From positions 372,001 through 436,000 of the forward strand of contig CAOLHI010000554.1 in assembly GCA_948474755.1 (NCBI GenBank): a DNA stretch of 64,000 nucleotides, in the 5' to 3' direction. This stretch comes from Ctenosaura bakeri. Taxonomy: Eukaryota > Chordata > Lepidosauria > Squamata > Iguanidae. Position 1 is the stretch's first letter; each line of letters begins with the position of its first letter. The position numbers were made by a program, and so were the translations under genes. The notes below the pieces were generated by a model. It worked only from the letters and a program-made list of their open reading frames with translations. It was not told the DNA's origin and ran no database searches. Shown here in pieces: positions 58,701-63,010 of this stretch.

Positions 58701-59485
58701 TTTTGATATGTATATGCTCTGTGGACCTATTGGTTACTACACATTCACTGCCATCTCTCATTCTGAACATGTTCTAATATAAACACAGAGAGGCAGTAAA
58801 TCTGTCTGCCACAAAAATATAAACTGTCTCTGATCTTCATAACTTCATACCTCAGAATAAAATACTTCAGAAGCTAGAGATCAGCTGTTATGCCATAATG
58901 CGCAGATTCACACCCACTCTGAAGTAATGTCTAAGCACAGATACACCCTCCCATGGCCTCTTTGTTGCATTAGCAGACAATTTGCCTAATCCTTCTCACT
59001 CAAGAAATAGGAGGAAGATTGTAAAAAGCATCTGTATATACGATAATTTCCCACTTTATACTTAAGGTGTACTGGAAGCAGGTACATGTTCATGTTTCAT
59101 CTAACGGGGACCTATTTAGGTAAATAGGTTAATCAGGCTAGCAGTTTTATATTCATTTACTTCAATTTTCAAATTTTTTAAATAAATGAATGTTCAGCAT
59201 GTCCTATATCTTAGCTTTATTCCCAACAAGCTATCTATTGAGGGCACCTAAATCTTTCCAAAGCAATTCCAGAACTCTAAGGAGCCAGCTTCATTTTCTC
59301 ACCTGCCCCCTTCCAGCAGATTGCAGATCCTTTGGTAAGTGTTCCCTGTGCATTCCTGACCAGATAATACTTTAAGTGTTTCTGTTTCTTGGGCTGAGTG
59401 GTCAGCTTAAGATTGATGTGATTGGAAAACTCAGTAAAGTAGCAGAAGCCCTTCTTGCCACAGCCGACACAATTGCCAGAGAAAC
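12868..59485 (-). CDS. GREB1: GREB1, growth regulating estrogen receptor binding protein (29 exons, 5' part outside window)
   Basis: Joined on the minus strand: 59303-59485, 58149-58289, 56260-56373, 51062-51184, 50340-50495, 49728-49913, 48085-48435, 45305-45433, 43260-43385, 41633-41830, 41365-41545, 40234-40426, 39370-39506, 38463-38802, 37963-38078, 34828-35030, 32981-33070, 30934-31499, 30150-30252, 29147-29305, 25507-25649, 22207-22368, 20291-20495, 19230-19404, 18930-19148, 17805-17940, 16161-16361, 14345-14483, 12868-13031. The total is 5339 nt, about 1778 residues plus stop; human GREB1 is about 1949 residues, so roughly 150 N-terminal residues are missing upstream. All introns are GT-AG and phases agree at all 28 junctions. 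Known biology: GREB1 is an estrogen-induced nuclear cofactor of ER-alpha. The family is described as carrying a circularly permuted SF2-helicase-like domain with a Walker A motif and a C-terminal glycosyltransferase-like domain; O-GlcNAc transferase activity on ER-alpha has been reported. The paralogue GREB1L is the main alternative; residues favour GREB1. Confidence 0.95.
13420..13630 (+). mobile_element. tRNA-derived SINE in last GREB1 intron
   Basis: Box-A region "ttgctcagtcctgcagtgg" with "gctttgcatgcaaaaggg", box-B region "ggttcaattc", then "tctccaattaaagggatcag". This order is typical of an abundant squamate tRNA SINE. Confidence 0.65.
13810..14218 (+). mobile_element. CR1 LINE, 3' end
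   Basis: It contains the CR1 3' phrases "aggaagaacttcctgacag", "agcagtggaatctgctgcc", "gggttggactggatggcc" and terminal "attctatga". It is 5'-truncated, with short remnant open frames only. It sits in the GREB1 intron between the last two exons, antisense to the gene. Confidence 0.85.
14345..14483 (-). CDS. GREB1: GREB1 exon 28 of window
   Basis: The acceptor is cttaccatcag and the donor is gtaagag. It encodes [20 protein letters not shown] and [20 protein letters not shown]. An alternative in-exon AG six bases downstream (ctgcag) would break the frame with exon 27, so the longer form was chosen. Confidence 0.95.
15589..15616. repeat. (GGAA)n microsatellite
   Basis: Four to five ggaa units after a gggaggg purine run. 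Confidence 0.85.
15693..15894. mobile_element. Palindromic MITE copy D
   Basis: Inverted-repeat element starting GGCCATTTCC and ending GGAAATGGCC, flanked by AGA on both sides. Highly similar to copies A and E. Confidence 0.75.
16161..16361 (-). CDS. GREB1: GREB1 exon 27 of window
   Basis: The acceptor is cattttag and the donor is gtaataa. It encodes [39 protein letters not shown] and [15 protein letters not shown]. Confidence 0.95.
17376..17526. mobile_element. Short GC-rich hAT-like non-autonomous element
   Basis: The termini CAGTGGCGTAGC and CTACACCACTG are hAT-type. The flanks tgtcatag and catcataa agree at five of eight positions, consistent with a decayed 8-bp duplication. Confidence 0.6.
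17805..17940 (-). CDS. GREB1: GREB1 exon 26 of window
   Basis: The acceptor is ctctccccaatag and the donor is gtgagaa. It encodes [20 protein letters not shown] and [28 protein letters not shown] is an acidic conserved motif of the C-terminal domain. Confidence 0.95.
18128..18195 (-). mobile_element. CR1 LINE 3' fragment
   Basis: "aatcatagagttggaagagacc"-type CR1 tail in reverse orientation; very short. Confidence 0.6.
18246..18447. mobile_element. Palindromic MITE copy E
   Basis: Starts GGCCATTTCC and ends GGAAATGGCC with complementary arms throughout. The flanks are TTA and TAA. Confidence 0.75.
18930..19148 (-). CDS. GREB1: GREB1 exon 25 of window
   Basis: The acceptor is ctcttttgcag and the donor is gttagcc. 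It encodes [40 protein letters not shown] and [14 protein letters not shown]. The Arg codon is split with exon 26. Confidence 0.95.
19230..19404 (-). CDS. GREB1: GREB1 exon 24 of window
   Basis: The acceptor is gttttggttttag and the donor is gtaaaga. It encodes [40 protein letters not shown] and [15 protein letters not shown]. The IISDDS acidic segment after a hydrophobic strand resembles a nucleotide-sugar or metal-binding DxD-like position (inference only). Confidence 0.95.
20291..20495 (-). CDS. GREB1: GREB1 exon 23 of window
   Basis: The acceptor is cctaattttgcag and the donor is gtaagta. It encodes [40 protein letters not shown] and [20 protein letters not shown]. It is essentially invariant against human and lies in the glycosyltransferase-like C-terminal half (family knowledge). 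Confidence 0.96.
20960..21330. repeat. Unclassified interspersed repeat with recurring "ttttgca(c)aaaac" words
   Basis: Words such as ctgcagaaata and gtgcaaaa recur, and similar text appears at 30610-30790, 33480-33665 and 55680-55960. It includes an (AC)n run at 21059-21074. Family unknown. Confidence 0.4.
21765..21990 (+). mobile_element. ACA-tailed tRNA SINE
   Basis: Box-B-like "aggattcaaaccctgcc", "catggaaacccactgagtgg", "gtcagaaataacttgaaggc" and an "acaaaacaacacc" tail. Full length, in a GREB1 intron, antisense to the gene. Confidence 0.8.
22207..22368 (-). CDS. GREB1: GREB1 exon 22 of window
   Basis: The acceptor is attcttcttcctcag and the donor is gtaaata. It encodes [20 protein letters not shown] and [20 protein letters not shown], ending LVTDK. 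This is almost identical to human GREB1. Confidence 0.95.
22994..23980 (+). mobile_element. Solo LTR of an endogenous retrovirus (987 bp)
   Basis: Termini TGTTAC and GTAACA; flanks GTAA and GTAG (3 of 4 bases match, a decayed 4-bp duplication). TATATAA at 23495-23501 and AATAAA at 23785-23790 in plus orientation mark the U3/R/U5 layout. A (TG)n(TGTA)n run lies at 23738-23772. No gag/pol/env sequence is adjacent, so this is a solo LTR. It is antisense to GREB1. Confidence 0.7.
23981..24092. repeat. Foldback repeat remnant ending in poly(A)
   Basis: "gactacaactctcaaaattccccatccagc"-type sequence paired with "tgagggattttggaagtt", then about 19 A residues (24074-24092). Confidence 0.5.
24097..24290 (+). 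mobile_element. tRNA-derived SINE, degenerate
   Basis: "gaggaacctggtctcagatcc" box-B-like region followed by "catgaaactcactagatgac", the common squamate SINE body. Confidence 0.5.
25507..25649 (-). CDS. GREB1: GREB1 exon 21 of window (CEQC motif; microsatellite acceptor)
   Basis: The acceptor is aataatgcag, directly preceded by a GAT/AAT microsatellite with no pyrimidine tract; the donor is gtaagac. It encodes [20 protein letters not shown] and [18 protein letters not shown]. Its length and start match the human protein residue for residue at KSEDR, so the acceptor is well placed. The HxxCxxC residues suggest a metal site (inference). Confidence 0.93.
25655..25718. repeat. (ATT)n(ATC)n microsatellite against a GREB1 acceptor
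   Basis: About 21 trinucleotide units, ATT changing to ATC. It begins five bases from the exon boundary at 25649. In the transcript it reads (GAU)n(AAU)n followed by GCAG. Confidence 0.95.
26116..26991 (+). mobile_element. Solo LTR, 876 bp, with GATG duplication
   Basis: Termini TGTTAC...GTAACA, flanked by GATG on both sides (26112-26115 and 26992-26995). TATAAAA is at 26551-26557 and AATAAA at 26789-26794. The copy at 52643-53492 is the same family in the opposite orientation. A 4-bp duplication is usual for gamma-type retroviral elements. Confidence 0.88.
27221..27430 (-). mobile_element. CR1 LINE 3' end
   Basis: Reverse complement of the CR1 tail: starts "aatcatagaatcatagaaa", then "ccagtccaaccccctgcc" and "cagtcaggaagttcttc". 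Same strand as GREB1. Confidence 0.85.
27431..29146. other. GREB1 intron sequence, mostly unrecognised
   Basis: Scattered low-complexity sequence, with no RNA gene or exon found. The bulk of the intron between exons 20 and 21. Confidence 0.4.
29147..29305 (-). CDS. GREB1: GREB1 exon 20 of window
   Basis: The acceptor is cattgatggtacag and the donor is gtcagaa, with C instead of A/G at +3. It encodes [20 protein letters not shown] and [10 protein letters not shown], and ends KTKSE. Confidence 0.93.
29375..29720 (+). mobile_element. BovB/RTE LINE, 3' end
   Basis: "catactttggacatatcatgag"-type sequence, "gtaaagtggaaagcagtagg" and "cacagggtcgccatcgttc" are the usual landmarks of the BovB 3' end. 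The open frame is broken. The element begins shortly after exon 20 and is antisense to GREB1. Confidence 0.75.
30150..30252 (-). CDS. GREB1: GREB1 exon 19 of window (Walker A second half)
   Basis: The acceptor is ctttttttcag and the donor is gtatgtt. It encodes [20 protein letters not shown] and [11 protein letters not shown]. With exon 18 it forms GPPQIGKTG, a GxxxxGKT P-loop, consistent with the helicase-like domain described for this family. The acidic DVYDEEE may correspond to an acidic metal-binding site (inference). Confidence 0.95.
30934..31499 (-). CDS. GREB1: GREB1 exon 18 of window (Ser-rich linker, then first part of P-loop)
   Basis: This is the largest exon. The acceptor is cttttgttcatag and the donor is gtatgcc. 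The first half is divergent low-complexity sequence (Ser/Pro/Ala runs). The second half is conserved: [40 protein letters not shown] and [11 protein letters not shown]. The last residues, GPPQ, are the first half of the Walker A motif completed by exon 19. Confidence 0.95.
32981..33070 (-). CDS. GREB1: GREB1 exon 17 of window (basic/serine linker)
   Basis: The acceptor is cattatggaacag and the donor is gtaagac. It encodes [20 protein letters not shown] and ends SSVSSKAS, matching the human SEKRSPMKRERSRSHDS region. This short, charged, probably disordered exon has the smallest coding length in the gene (90 nt). Confidence 0.9.
33780..33799. repeat. (GGAA)n microsatellite
   Basis: Five ggaa-type units. 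Confidence 0.8.
34205..34445 (+). mobile_element. CR1 LINE 3' end, diverged
   Basis: "aagaagaacttctttactg", "gacagtggaacacactgc" and "agttgaactagatggtc" follow the CR1 order; more diverged than the copy at 13810. Confidence 0.75.
34828..35030 (-). CDS. GREB1: GREB1 exon 16 of window
   Basis: The acceptor is tctgtctcaccaag and the donor is gtagaga. It encodes [20 protein letters not shown] and an acidic Ser-rich tail, [12 protein letters not shown], that could be a CK2-type phosphorylation region (inference). The exon leads into the disordered central region. Confidence 0.95.
36005..36470 (+). mobile_element. Non-LTR retrotransposon 3' tail
   Basis: A decayed coding end ("gcaaaaacatggctatttac") is followed by "ttgtaagccaccttaagac" and "gggtataaatattttgataa", a common LINE 3' signature in squamates. 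Clade not resolved. Confidence 0.6.
37963..38078 (-). CDS. GREB1: GREB1 exon 15 of window
   Basis: The acceptor is atattataacag, with a weak pyrimidine tract, and the donor is gtaatat. It encodes [19 protein letters not shown] and [18 protein letters not shown]. Confidence 0.94.
38328..38405. repeat. Interspersed repeat remnant near exon 14 donor
   Basis: "actgggatgggcaactaatgg"-like and "acacccatcatccctcaccattgg"-like phrases belong to the same dispersed family as 9765-9860 and 49110-49200. Confidence 0.5.
38463..38802 (-). CDS. GREB1: GREB1 exon 14 of window
   Basis: The acceptor is tttatttgtttcaag and the donor is gtaaggt. It encodes [40 protein letters not shown] and [20 protein letters not shown]. 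These are conserved over the whole exon. Confidence 0.95.
39370..39506 (-). CDS. GREB1: GREB1 exon 13 of window
   Basis: The acceptor is ttttattctag and the donor is gtaaaaa. It encodes [20 protein letters not shown] and [20 protein letters not shown], as in human GREB1. Confidence 0.94.
40234..40426 (-). CDS. GREB1: GREB1 exon 12 of window
   Basis: The acceptor is gtttttttacag and the donor is gtaagaa. It encodes [20 protein letters not shown] and [20 protein letters not shown], ending PSLYNN. The last residues before the junction diverge from human. Confidence 0.94.
40530..40742. mobile_element. Palindromic MITE (family 2)
   Basis: "ccacactacacaattttagc" and "actgcatagtgtgaaagag" ends with "gatcccactataactgc" and "catgacagtataactgc" arms. 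Confidence 0.6.
41365..41545 (-). CDS. GREB1: GREB1 exon 11 of window
   Basis: The acceptor is gtctgtctttag and the donor is gtaagaa. It encodes [20 protein letters not shown] and [18 protein letters not shown], nearly identical to human. The LIHDHAHWD segment looks like a beta-strand followed by a polar loop of the helicase-like core (inference). Confidence 0.95.
41633..41830 (-). CDS. GREB1: GREB1 exon 10 of window
   Basis: The acceptor is ccttcatctag and the donor is gtgctt, which lacks the preferred +3 to +5 bases. It encodes [20 protein letters not shown] and [19 protein letters not shown], closely matching human GREB1. Confidence 0.94.
41930..42130 (+). mobile_element. ACA-tailed tRNA SINE
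   Basis: "agtggtgcagtagtttaaatg"-type head, "catggaaacccactgggtg" body, "aagtcagaaacaacttgaag" and an "acacacaacaagaac" tail. Confidence 0.8.
42820..42965 (+). mobile_element. LINE/SINE fragment ("tctagtctagtatcctg" family)
   Basis: "cctgtctagtctagtatcc" and "ccagatgagcttgggaag" match the common squamate "tccagcatcctgtt..." repeat. Boundaries are approximate. Confidence 0.5.
43260..43385 (-). CDS. GREB1: GREB1 exon 9 of window
   Basis: The acceptor is cattttgctag and the donor is gtaagtg. It encodes [17 protein letters not shown], followed by a Ser/Ala-rich segment and TGTAVCT. The second half is more divergent from human than the first. Confidence 0.92.
45305..45433 (-). CDS. GREB1: GREB1 exon 8 of window
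   Basis: The acceptor is gtatttcttag and the donor is gtaggcc. It encodes [20 protein letters not shown] and [19 protein letters not shown]. The G|GG Gly codon is shared with exon 7. Confidence 0.93.
45440..45473. repeat. (AAAAT)n microsatellite near exon 8 acceptor
   Basis: "aaaataaaaataaaaataaa"-type pentanucleotide repeat immediately upstream of the exon 8 acceptor in transcript orientation, where it reads (AUUUU)n and supplies a U-rich tract. Confidence 0.85.
45590..45715 (+). mobile_element. 5S-rRNA-derived SINE
   Basis: "aagtgaagcaggtctgagc", "gcgcttggatgggaaactgcc"-like and "ttatgtcagctgctgag" follow the 3' half of 5S rRNA (..AAGCAGGGUCG..CUUGGAUGGGAGACCGCC..). The 5' part is missing. 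It is a SINE rather than a functional 5S gene. Confidence 0.65.
46391..46473. repeat. 83-nt imperfect hairpin
   Basis: Arms of about 32 nt (left CAAGTGCTCCCAATG, right CATTGGGAGCTCTTG) pair with seven mismatches around a loop of about 19 nt. Most likely a degenerate foldback element; a microRNA-type hairpin cannot be excluded. Confidence 0.5.
47409..47519. mobile_element. Internally deleted palindromic MITE copy F
   Basis: The left half is as in copies A-E up to "cctggggtttgcagtttt"; the right half is reduced to "taatgcagaaatggcc". Confidence 0.65.
48085..48435 (-). CDS. GREB1: GREB1 exon 7 of window
   Basis: The acceptor is gtttccctag and the donor is gtgagct. It encodes [20 protein letters not shown], a Pro-rich stretch, [20 protein letters not shown] and [20 protein letters not shown]. 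Strong similarity to human GREB1 runs over the full 117 codons. Confidence 0.95.
49110..49205. repeat. Interspersed repeat remnant
   Basis: "gaccctccagatgttgctgg"-type sequence with "cttcctcaccactggctagg", the same family as 9765-9860. Confidence 0.5.
49430..49607 (+). mobile_element. LINE/SINE tail with (CAA)n
   Basis: T-rich tail, "ctccacttagagacttggg"-like phrase and terminal (ACAACA)n at 49588-49607. Confidence 0.5.
49728..49913 (-). CDS. GREB1: GREB1 exon 6 of window
   Basis: The acceptor is ctttatttcacag and the donor is gtgagtt. It encodes [20 protein letters not shown] and [20 protein letters not shown], nearly identical to human GREB1, and ends in YYLVQL. This begins the conserved globular part after the disordered linkers of exons 2-5. 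Confidence 0.95.
50340..50495 (-). CDS. GREB1: GREB1 exon 5 of window (poly-glycine tract)
   Basis: The acceptor is gatttatag and the donor is gtaact. The exon opens with nine glycine codons (five GGT, three GGA, one GGG; 50467-50493), then [11 protein letters not shown] and the conserved [19 protein letters not shown]. The human protein has only a short Gly-containing segment here. A reader using the wrong frame would see a poly-Trp run. Confidence 0.9.
50526..50610. repeat. (AC)n/(AT)n microsatellite next to exon 5
   Basis: Compound acacac/atatat/atacat repeat about 30 bp upstream of the exon 5 acceptor in transcript orientation. Confidence 0.85.
50715..50792 (+). mobile_element. CR1 LINE terminal fragment
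   Basis: "agtcccttctagatctatg" followed by "attctatgattccatg", the CR1 terminal repeat. Confidence 0.65.
51062..51184 (-). CDS. GREB1: GREB1 exon 4 of window (basic KKRHK segment)
   Basis: The acceptor is attcctag and the donor is gtaagtg. It encodes [15 protein letters not shown], which is conserved with human and contains a KKRHK stretch that could act in nuclear import (inference). It then continues into a lizard-specific Asn-rich tail, [14 protein letters not shown]. An antisense L1-like fragment begins within a few tens of bases of the acceptor. Confidence 0.88.
51200..51745 (+). mobile_element. L1-like LINE 3' end, antisense to GREB1
   Basis: The plus-strand frame ending at 51441 reads [20 protein letters not shown], then [17 protein letters not shown]. 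This resembles the reverse-transcriptase C-terminus of squamate L1-type LINEs. An AT-rich 3'UTR and an AATAAA at about 51722 follow. It is 5'-truncated; the left edge is uncertain but close to the GREB1 exon 4 acceptor at 51184. Confidence 0.65.
52643..53492 (-). mobile_element. Solo LTR, 850 bp, with GACT duplication
   Basis: Same family as 26116-26991, inverted. Flanked by GACT on both sides (52639-52642 and 53493-53496). In minus orientation TATAAAA lies at 53072-53078 and AATAAA at 52838-52843. It is in the same sense as GREB1, in the intron between exons 3 and 4, so it could supply a promoter or poly(A) site (inference). Confidence 0.88.
53497..55679. other. GREB1 intron, mostly unrecognised
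   Basis: A (GT)n run lies at about 55283-55305; otherwise unique-looking AT-rich sequence with no exon found. Confidence 0.4.
55680..55960. repeat. Two to three tandem copies of a ~113-bp unit
   Basis: "caaaacaac" followed by "attttgca(t/c)agag/aata" recurs at 55803 and 55916, 113 bp apart. "attttctg(c/t)" words recur at about the same spacing. Confidence 0.6.
56172..56248. repeat. Purine-rich (GGAA/GGGA)n microsatellite
   Basis: A run of aggaaaggg/agggaggg units. In GREB1 transcript sense it is a CU-rich tract starting about 11 nt after the exon 3 donor. Confidence 0.9.
56260..56373 (-). CDS. GREB1: GREB1 exon 3 of window
   Basis: The acceptor is cattgacacag. The donor, G|gtatcc, is poor at +4 to +6. 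It encodes [20 protein letters not shown] and ends RPQALG. It matches the human segment around FNGKDSP and ALGIL. The intron just after the donor is a long CT-rich microsatellite. At 114 nt, flanked by a weak donor, this exon is a candidate for alternative splicing (inference). Confidence 0.85.
56374..58148. other. GREB1 intron, nothing recognised
   Basis: No repeat or RNA gene was identified in this intron between exons 2 and 3. Confidence 0.4.
58149..58289 (-). CDS. GREB1: GREB1 exon 2 of window (Ser/Thr-rich linker)
   Basis: The acceptor is gctttttttag and the donor is gtaaat. It begins [19 protein letters not shown] and ends [11 protein letters not shown]. This is a low-complexity, probably disordered linker. 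The join to exon 1 recreates the GREB1 EFRxRQ sequence. Confidence 0.88.
59303..59485 (-). CDS. GREB1: GREB1 exon 1 of window (N-terminal cysteine motif)
   Basis: The acceptor is tttcatcag and the donor is gtgagaa. It reads [17 protein letters not shown] followed by a basic stretch, [15 protein letters not shown], and ends in WKGA. The CxxC pair suggests a metal-binding knuckle (inference). GFCYF and NAQGTLTKG match GREB1 rather than GREB1L as I remember them. The exon starts with the last two bases of a Gly codon, so coding sequence continues upstream beyond this window. Confidence 0.93.
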
Positions 59486-59584
59486 CTGATGAAATAAACA
59501 ACACGCAAAGATGAGGAGAGATAAGCAAAAAAGCACAGACAATGCACTTCAATTTGTTTGCAGTGGCTGTTAAGAATGTTTTTG

Positions 59585-59822
59585 TTGTGTACCTTCAAGT
59601 CATTTCCAACATATGGTGACCCTAAAGCGAACCTATCATGTTTTCTTGGAGGGAGGGGCAAGATTTGTTTCAGAGGAGGTTTGCTTTTGCCTTCTTCTGA
59701 AGCTGAGAGAGTATGACTTGACCAAGGTCACCCAGTTGATTCCCATGGCCAAGAGGGCATTCAAACCCTGGTCTCAAGTCACAGTCCAGCACTCAAACCA
59801 CTATACTGTGCTGAGTCTGTTA
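59585..59822 (-). mobile_element. ACA-tailed tRNA SINE, full length
   Basis: Read in reverse it runs from the tRNA-like head (complement of "cactcaaaccactatactg") through "aaggtcacccagttgattcc" to the complement of "gttgtgtaccttcaagtc". Box-B complement "attcaaaccc" is present. It is on the same strand as GREB1. Confidence 0.8.
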
Positions 59823-60690
59823 GGAATATACTTCATCCAGTTTTCTCCTCCATCCTCCAAAATAAAAAGATATGCAAATATTGCTTGAGTGTCACCTTAT
59901 TCTAAATAAATGTCTACATTTAATAAATAACCCATTCTTCTAATCTGTAATTTTAATGAAATCTCAGAGAGGGATGGAAATCCCATTTCTCTTTATTAAG
60001 ACTGTCAGGCAGAGAGATCAATAAAGCGATAGAACTAGGGAAGGGTGACAAATTGATATGATAGAATGAACAAACCTCGTTATATATTTCGGAATAAAGC
60101 AGTACTAACCAGAACAATGGAGATTTCATTTATCCACTTTTAATTGGGGCACATCAATTTAGCTTTCACTACACCCCACAAATATTATTTTTCATACATT
60201 TCACTGATGTATTAAAAGCTGGATCTGGCACATTATGGCTTATGAACACAACCAGCTCAAACTCTGGGTGAGTGAGAATTTCATTTCCTACTGTTTTCTA
60301 CAAAAGTTTAACCAAAATTTGCAACTTTTTTTTTCATATCTGGGGTAAAAAGAACTTGAGATTAAAAGAAGAAACAAAGGAAGGAGAATCAAAGCTTACA
60401 GATGCAGCAACCCATGCCTTGGCTTTAAGAATGCTGCAGTCTTACAAGCCTGAGGATGACTTTCTATAAATTCAACTATGATTTTGACCTTTTTCTCAGA
60501 GGCTTCTCATCTTTAGCATTTTTATGTGTGGCAGGTACAACAAGGTCCTCTCATGGAAACAGCTGTACTTATTAAATTTGACCAGTGCAGATAGTTGAGT
60601 GTCAATAAAAATTACTAGAACATCCACCATCTGGATTATGCCATAATCCTGAAGCCAAAACTGATTGGCTACATGGTGTAATCTGTGAGC
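59823..60690. other. Upstream GREB1 intron, nothing recognised
   Basis: AT-rich sequence, with no exon matching the missing N-terminal part of GREB1. Confidence 0.4.
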
Positions 60691-60695
60691 CTATT

Positions 60696-61515
60696 CAGCA
60701 GTGATGTAGACTTGACTTGGACTCAAGTCAGACTTAAGTTGCTTCAGTGACTCGACTTGGACTCGACAATAAATGATGCACTGACTTGACTTGAGACGTG
60801 TATACTTTAGTGACTGACTTGCTGCCCTTGGTTCAGTAACATAACACACTTATCCAGAAACCTTACAACTTTGAACGCTTCCATCTCTTTTTGCCTACTG
60901 GTCACATGACGATCTGTCTCAAGCCCAAAGTGTGGGCACATTTTCAGAGGGGAACAGCAAATGAGTTAGGCAATGGGCTTGAAATCTGCTCAGAAGCCTG
61001 TCTCTTCTACATATCAGAGGAGCCTTCTAAAACTTTTCCTAACAGCAGAAGATAAGATTCACCCCCAGAGTGCAGGGTGCCTTTCTCAGACAGGAACAGC
61101 AAATGTGTTAGGCAACAATCTTGAAGGGGAAGGATCCTTACTTCTAAAGCTTTTGAGGCTCCAGTAATGGAAAGTAAGAAGGATCTTATTCACCACTTCT
61201 GAAGCTGCAGACTCTTTTATGCCCATTGGCACAAAAGCCTCCAGCTTCAGGAAGGGGGAGTAAGAAGGACCCTATTCTTCACTTCCAAAGCTGCAGATGG
61301 CAAAATCGCAAATGTGGAGGGCCAACTCTATTTAAATTGTTAAAACGGGCTTTATTTGACTCTGTCCAGAAATTCTGGAATACAAGTTGGGGTATAAAGT
61401 TGGCTCCCAGACTTGAGACTTGACTTGAAAGTATCTTCAAGGACTTGAGACTTGAAGGTAGAAACTTGAGACGTGACTTGAGACTTGGAGTAAGAGGCTT
61501 AAATATATCACTGCT
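60696..61515. mobile_element. hAT-like non-autonomous element with ACTTGA subterminal arrays
   Basis: The ends AGCAGTGAT and ATCACTGCT are inverted. Inside each end lie arrays of GACTTGA/GACTTGG words (about 60708-60820 and 61415-61485), as in transposase-binding subterminal repeats. The interior has no recognisable transposase. A target duplication was not found. Confidence 0.55.
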
Positions 61516-62439
61516 ACTTAGAGTGAAGACTATTTTTCTTCTCTTCACTCTGGTTTTCATTTTGTGAGTTTATCATGTGACCAGTTCTAACTGGCAGCAT
61601 TACACAATGTCACTATATTGCTTACATGATCTCTGGGTGTGATTGTCTTAGGAAGAAATTCCAGGGTTTTGTTTTTTTAATGGAACTAAACCTGGAAAGA
61701 GGGAGCGAACGACATAAAAAAAAGGGGAGGAAAGGGTAGAGTTCTGAAGCCCCATCTTTCTCCTTCTCTCTCTCACACACACGTACACATATGCACACTT
61801 TCATCTACAAATGGGAATTCAAGGCAGGTCTACAATAATAGGATGGTTACAGCAAGTATAGAGGTTAAAACATCAAGAAGATTTTACCAACAGCTCAATA
61901 AATGGATGCTCATTCTGTGTCACACCTCACTTACACAAAAACATCTGGACCTAGCTCACAATAGGGAGGGTTGCTCATTTGGTAAGCAAGCTAAATAAAA
62001 CTGGTTTTGTATATGCATTGGGGATAAGGCAAAGGTCAGGGGAGCCAAGACAACCAGAAGGTGTTCCCATTTATCTCTGTCATAAGGCTGAAACCTCGGG
62101 ATGGCTTCAGATCAATATTTGTAGTTGGACAGATAAAGGCCTTTCACCTCCAGGTCATCAGTTCAAAACCAGCCTGCATCAATAGTGACCGAAGGTTGTT
62201 AAATTCGATGAAGGTTCAGTGGTCTATGTAAATTACATTGGCTGAATCTGCTGGTAGGCACATCTGACAGATATCACCCCTCTTGGTGCTACTGTGACAT
62301 TTGAAGGAAGGAGGCCAAGGAGGGAGGGGAGGGATTTCATGAGGGGAAAAATGACCTTTACTTCAGATGCAGCTCTACCCTGTCAGGGCTGTTTCCAATG
62401 TTCTATTTCATTGATTCGGTCATGCCAGAATGTACTGAT

Positions 62440-62682
62440 GGTCACCAATTTAGATAGCTTTAAATGGGCATTGGACAAATTCATGGAGGATAGCAATAGT
62501 GTTTAGCTATGGTACCTCCAGGATCAGAAGTATGGTACGTCTGAATATCCAACAGGGCTGTTGTACGCATGTCCTTCCCTAGGCCTTTAAATGGATACTG
62601 TGGGAAACAGGATGCTGAATGAGATAGGCTTTGGTTCAGATCCAGCAGGCCTCTTCTTACAGTGTCAGTGGCCATAACAGAA
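62440..62682 (+). mobile_element. LINE 3' end ("ggacaaattcatggagga" family)
   Basis: "cattggacaaattcatggag", "gctgaatgagataggc" and "ttcagatccagcaggcctc" occur in order, as in a common squamate LINE tail. Confidence 0.65.
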
Positions 62683-62687
62683 CTTGG

Positions 62688-63010
62688 AAGTAACATGTTA
62701 TGAGTAATGCTGTTATCTATAACACGTTACTGGAAGTAGAGTAATGGGGACATATAAGGGCACTATTTTGGCAAAATACGATATTAATCAGTAATGCTAT
62801 TTACTCTTTAGAGTAGTAAATAATGATTACTCCTTTCTTCTAAAACATTGATGTGGAGTCATTTTCAGAGGATCTGGGTCATTTTGGCACATTTTCTCCA
62901 ATTTTAAAACTACATTTTTGTCAATAATAATAATAACAGCAACATAATGTAAGCAGGTCAGTAGCATGTTACTGTTCAGTGACACATATCAGTTAACCTA
63001 TAACTTTTTA
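62688..63010. mobile_element. Possible DNA element with GTTACT/GTAAT words
   Basis: Repeated gtaacatgtta, aacacgttact, gtagagtaatg and catgttactg words resemble the GTTACT-rich subterminal regions of some hAT elements. Ends are not resolved. Confidence 0.35.
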
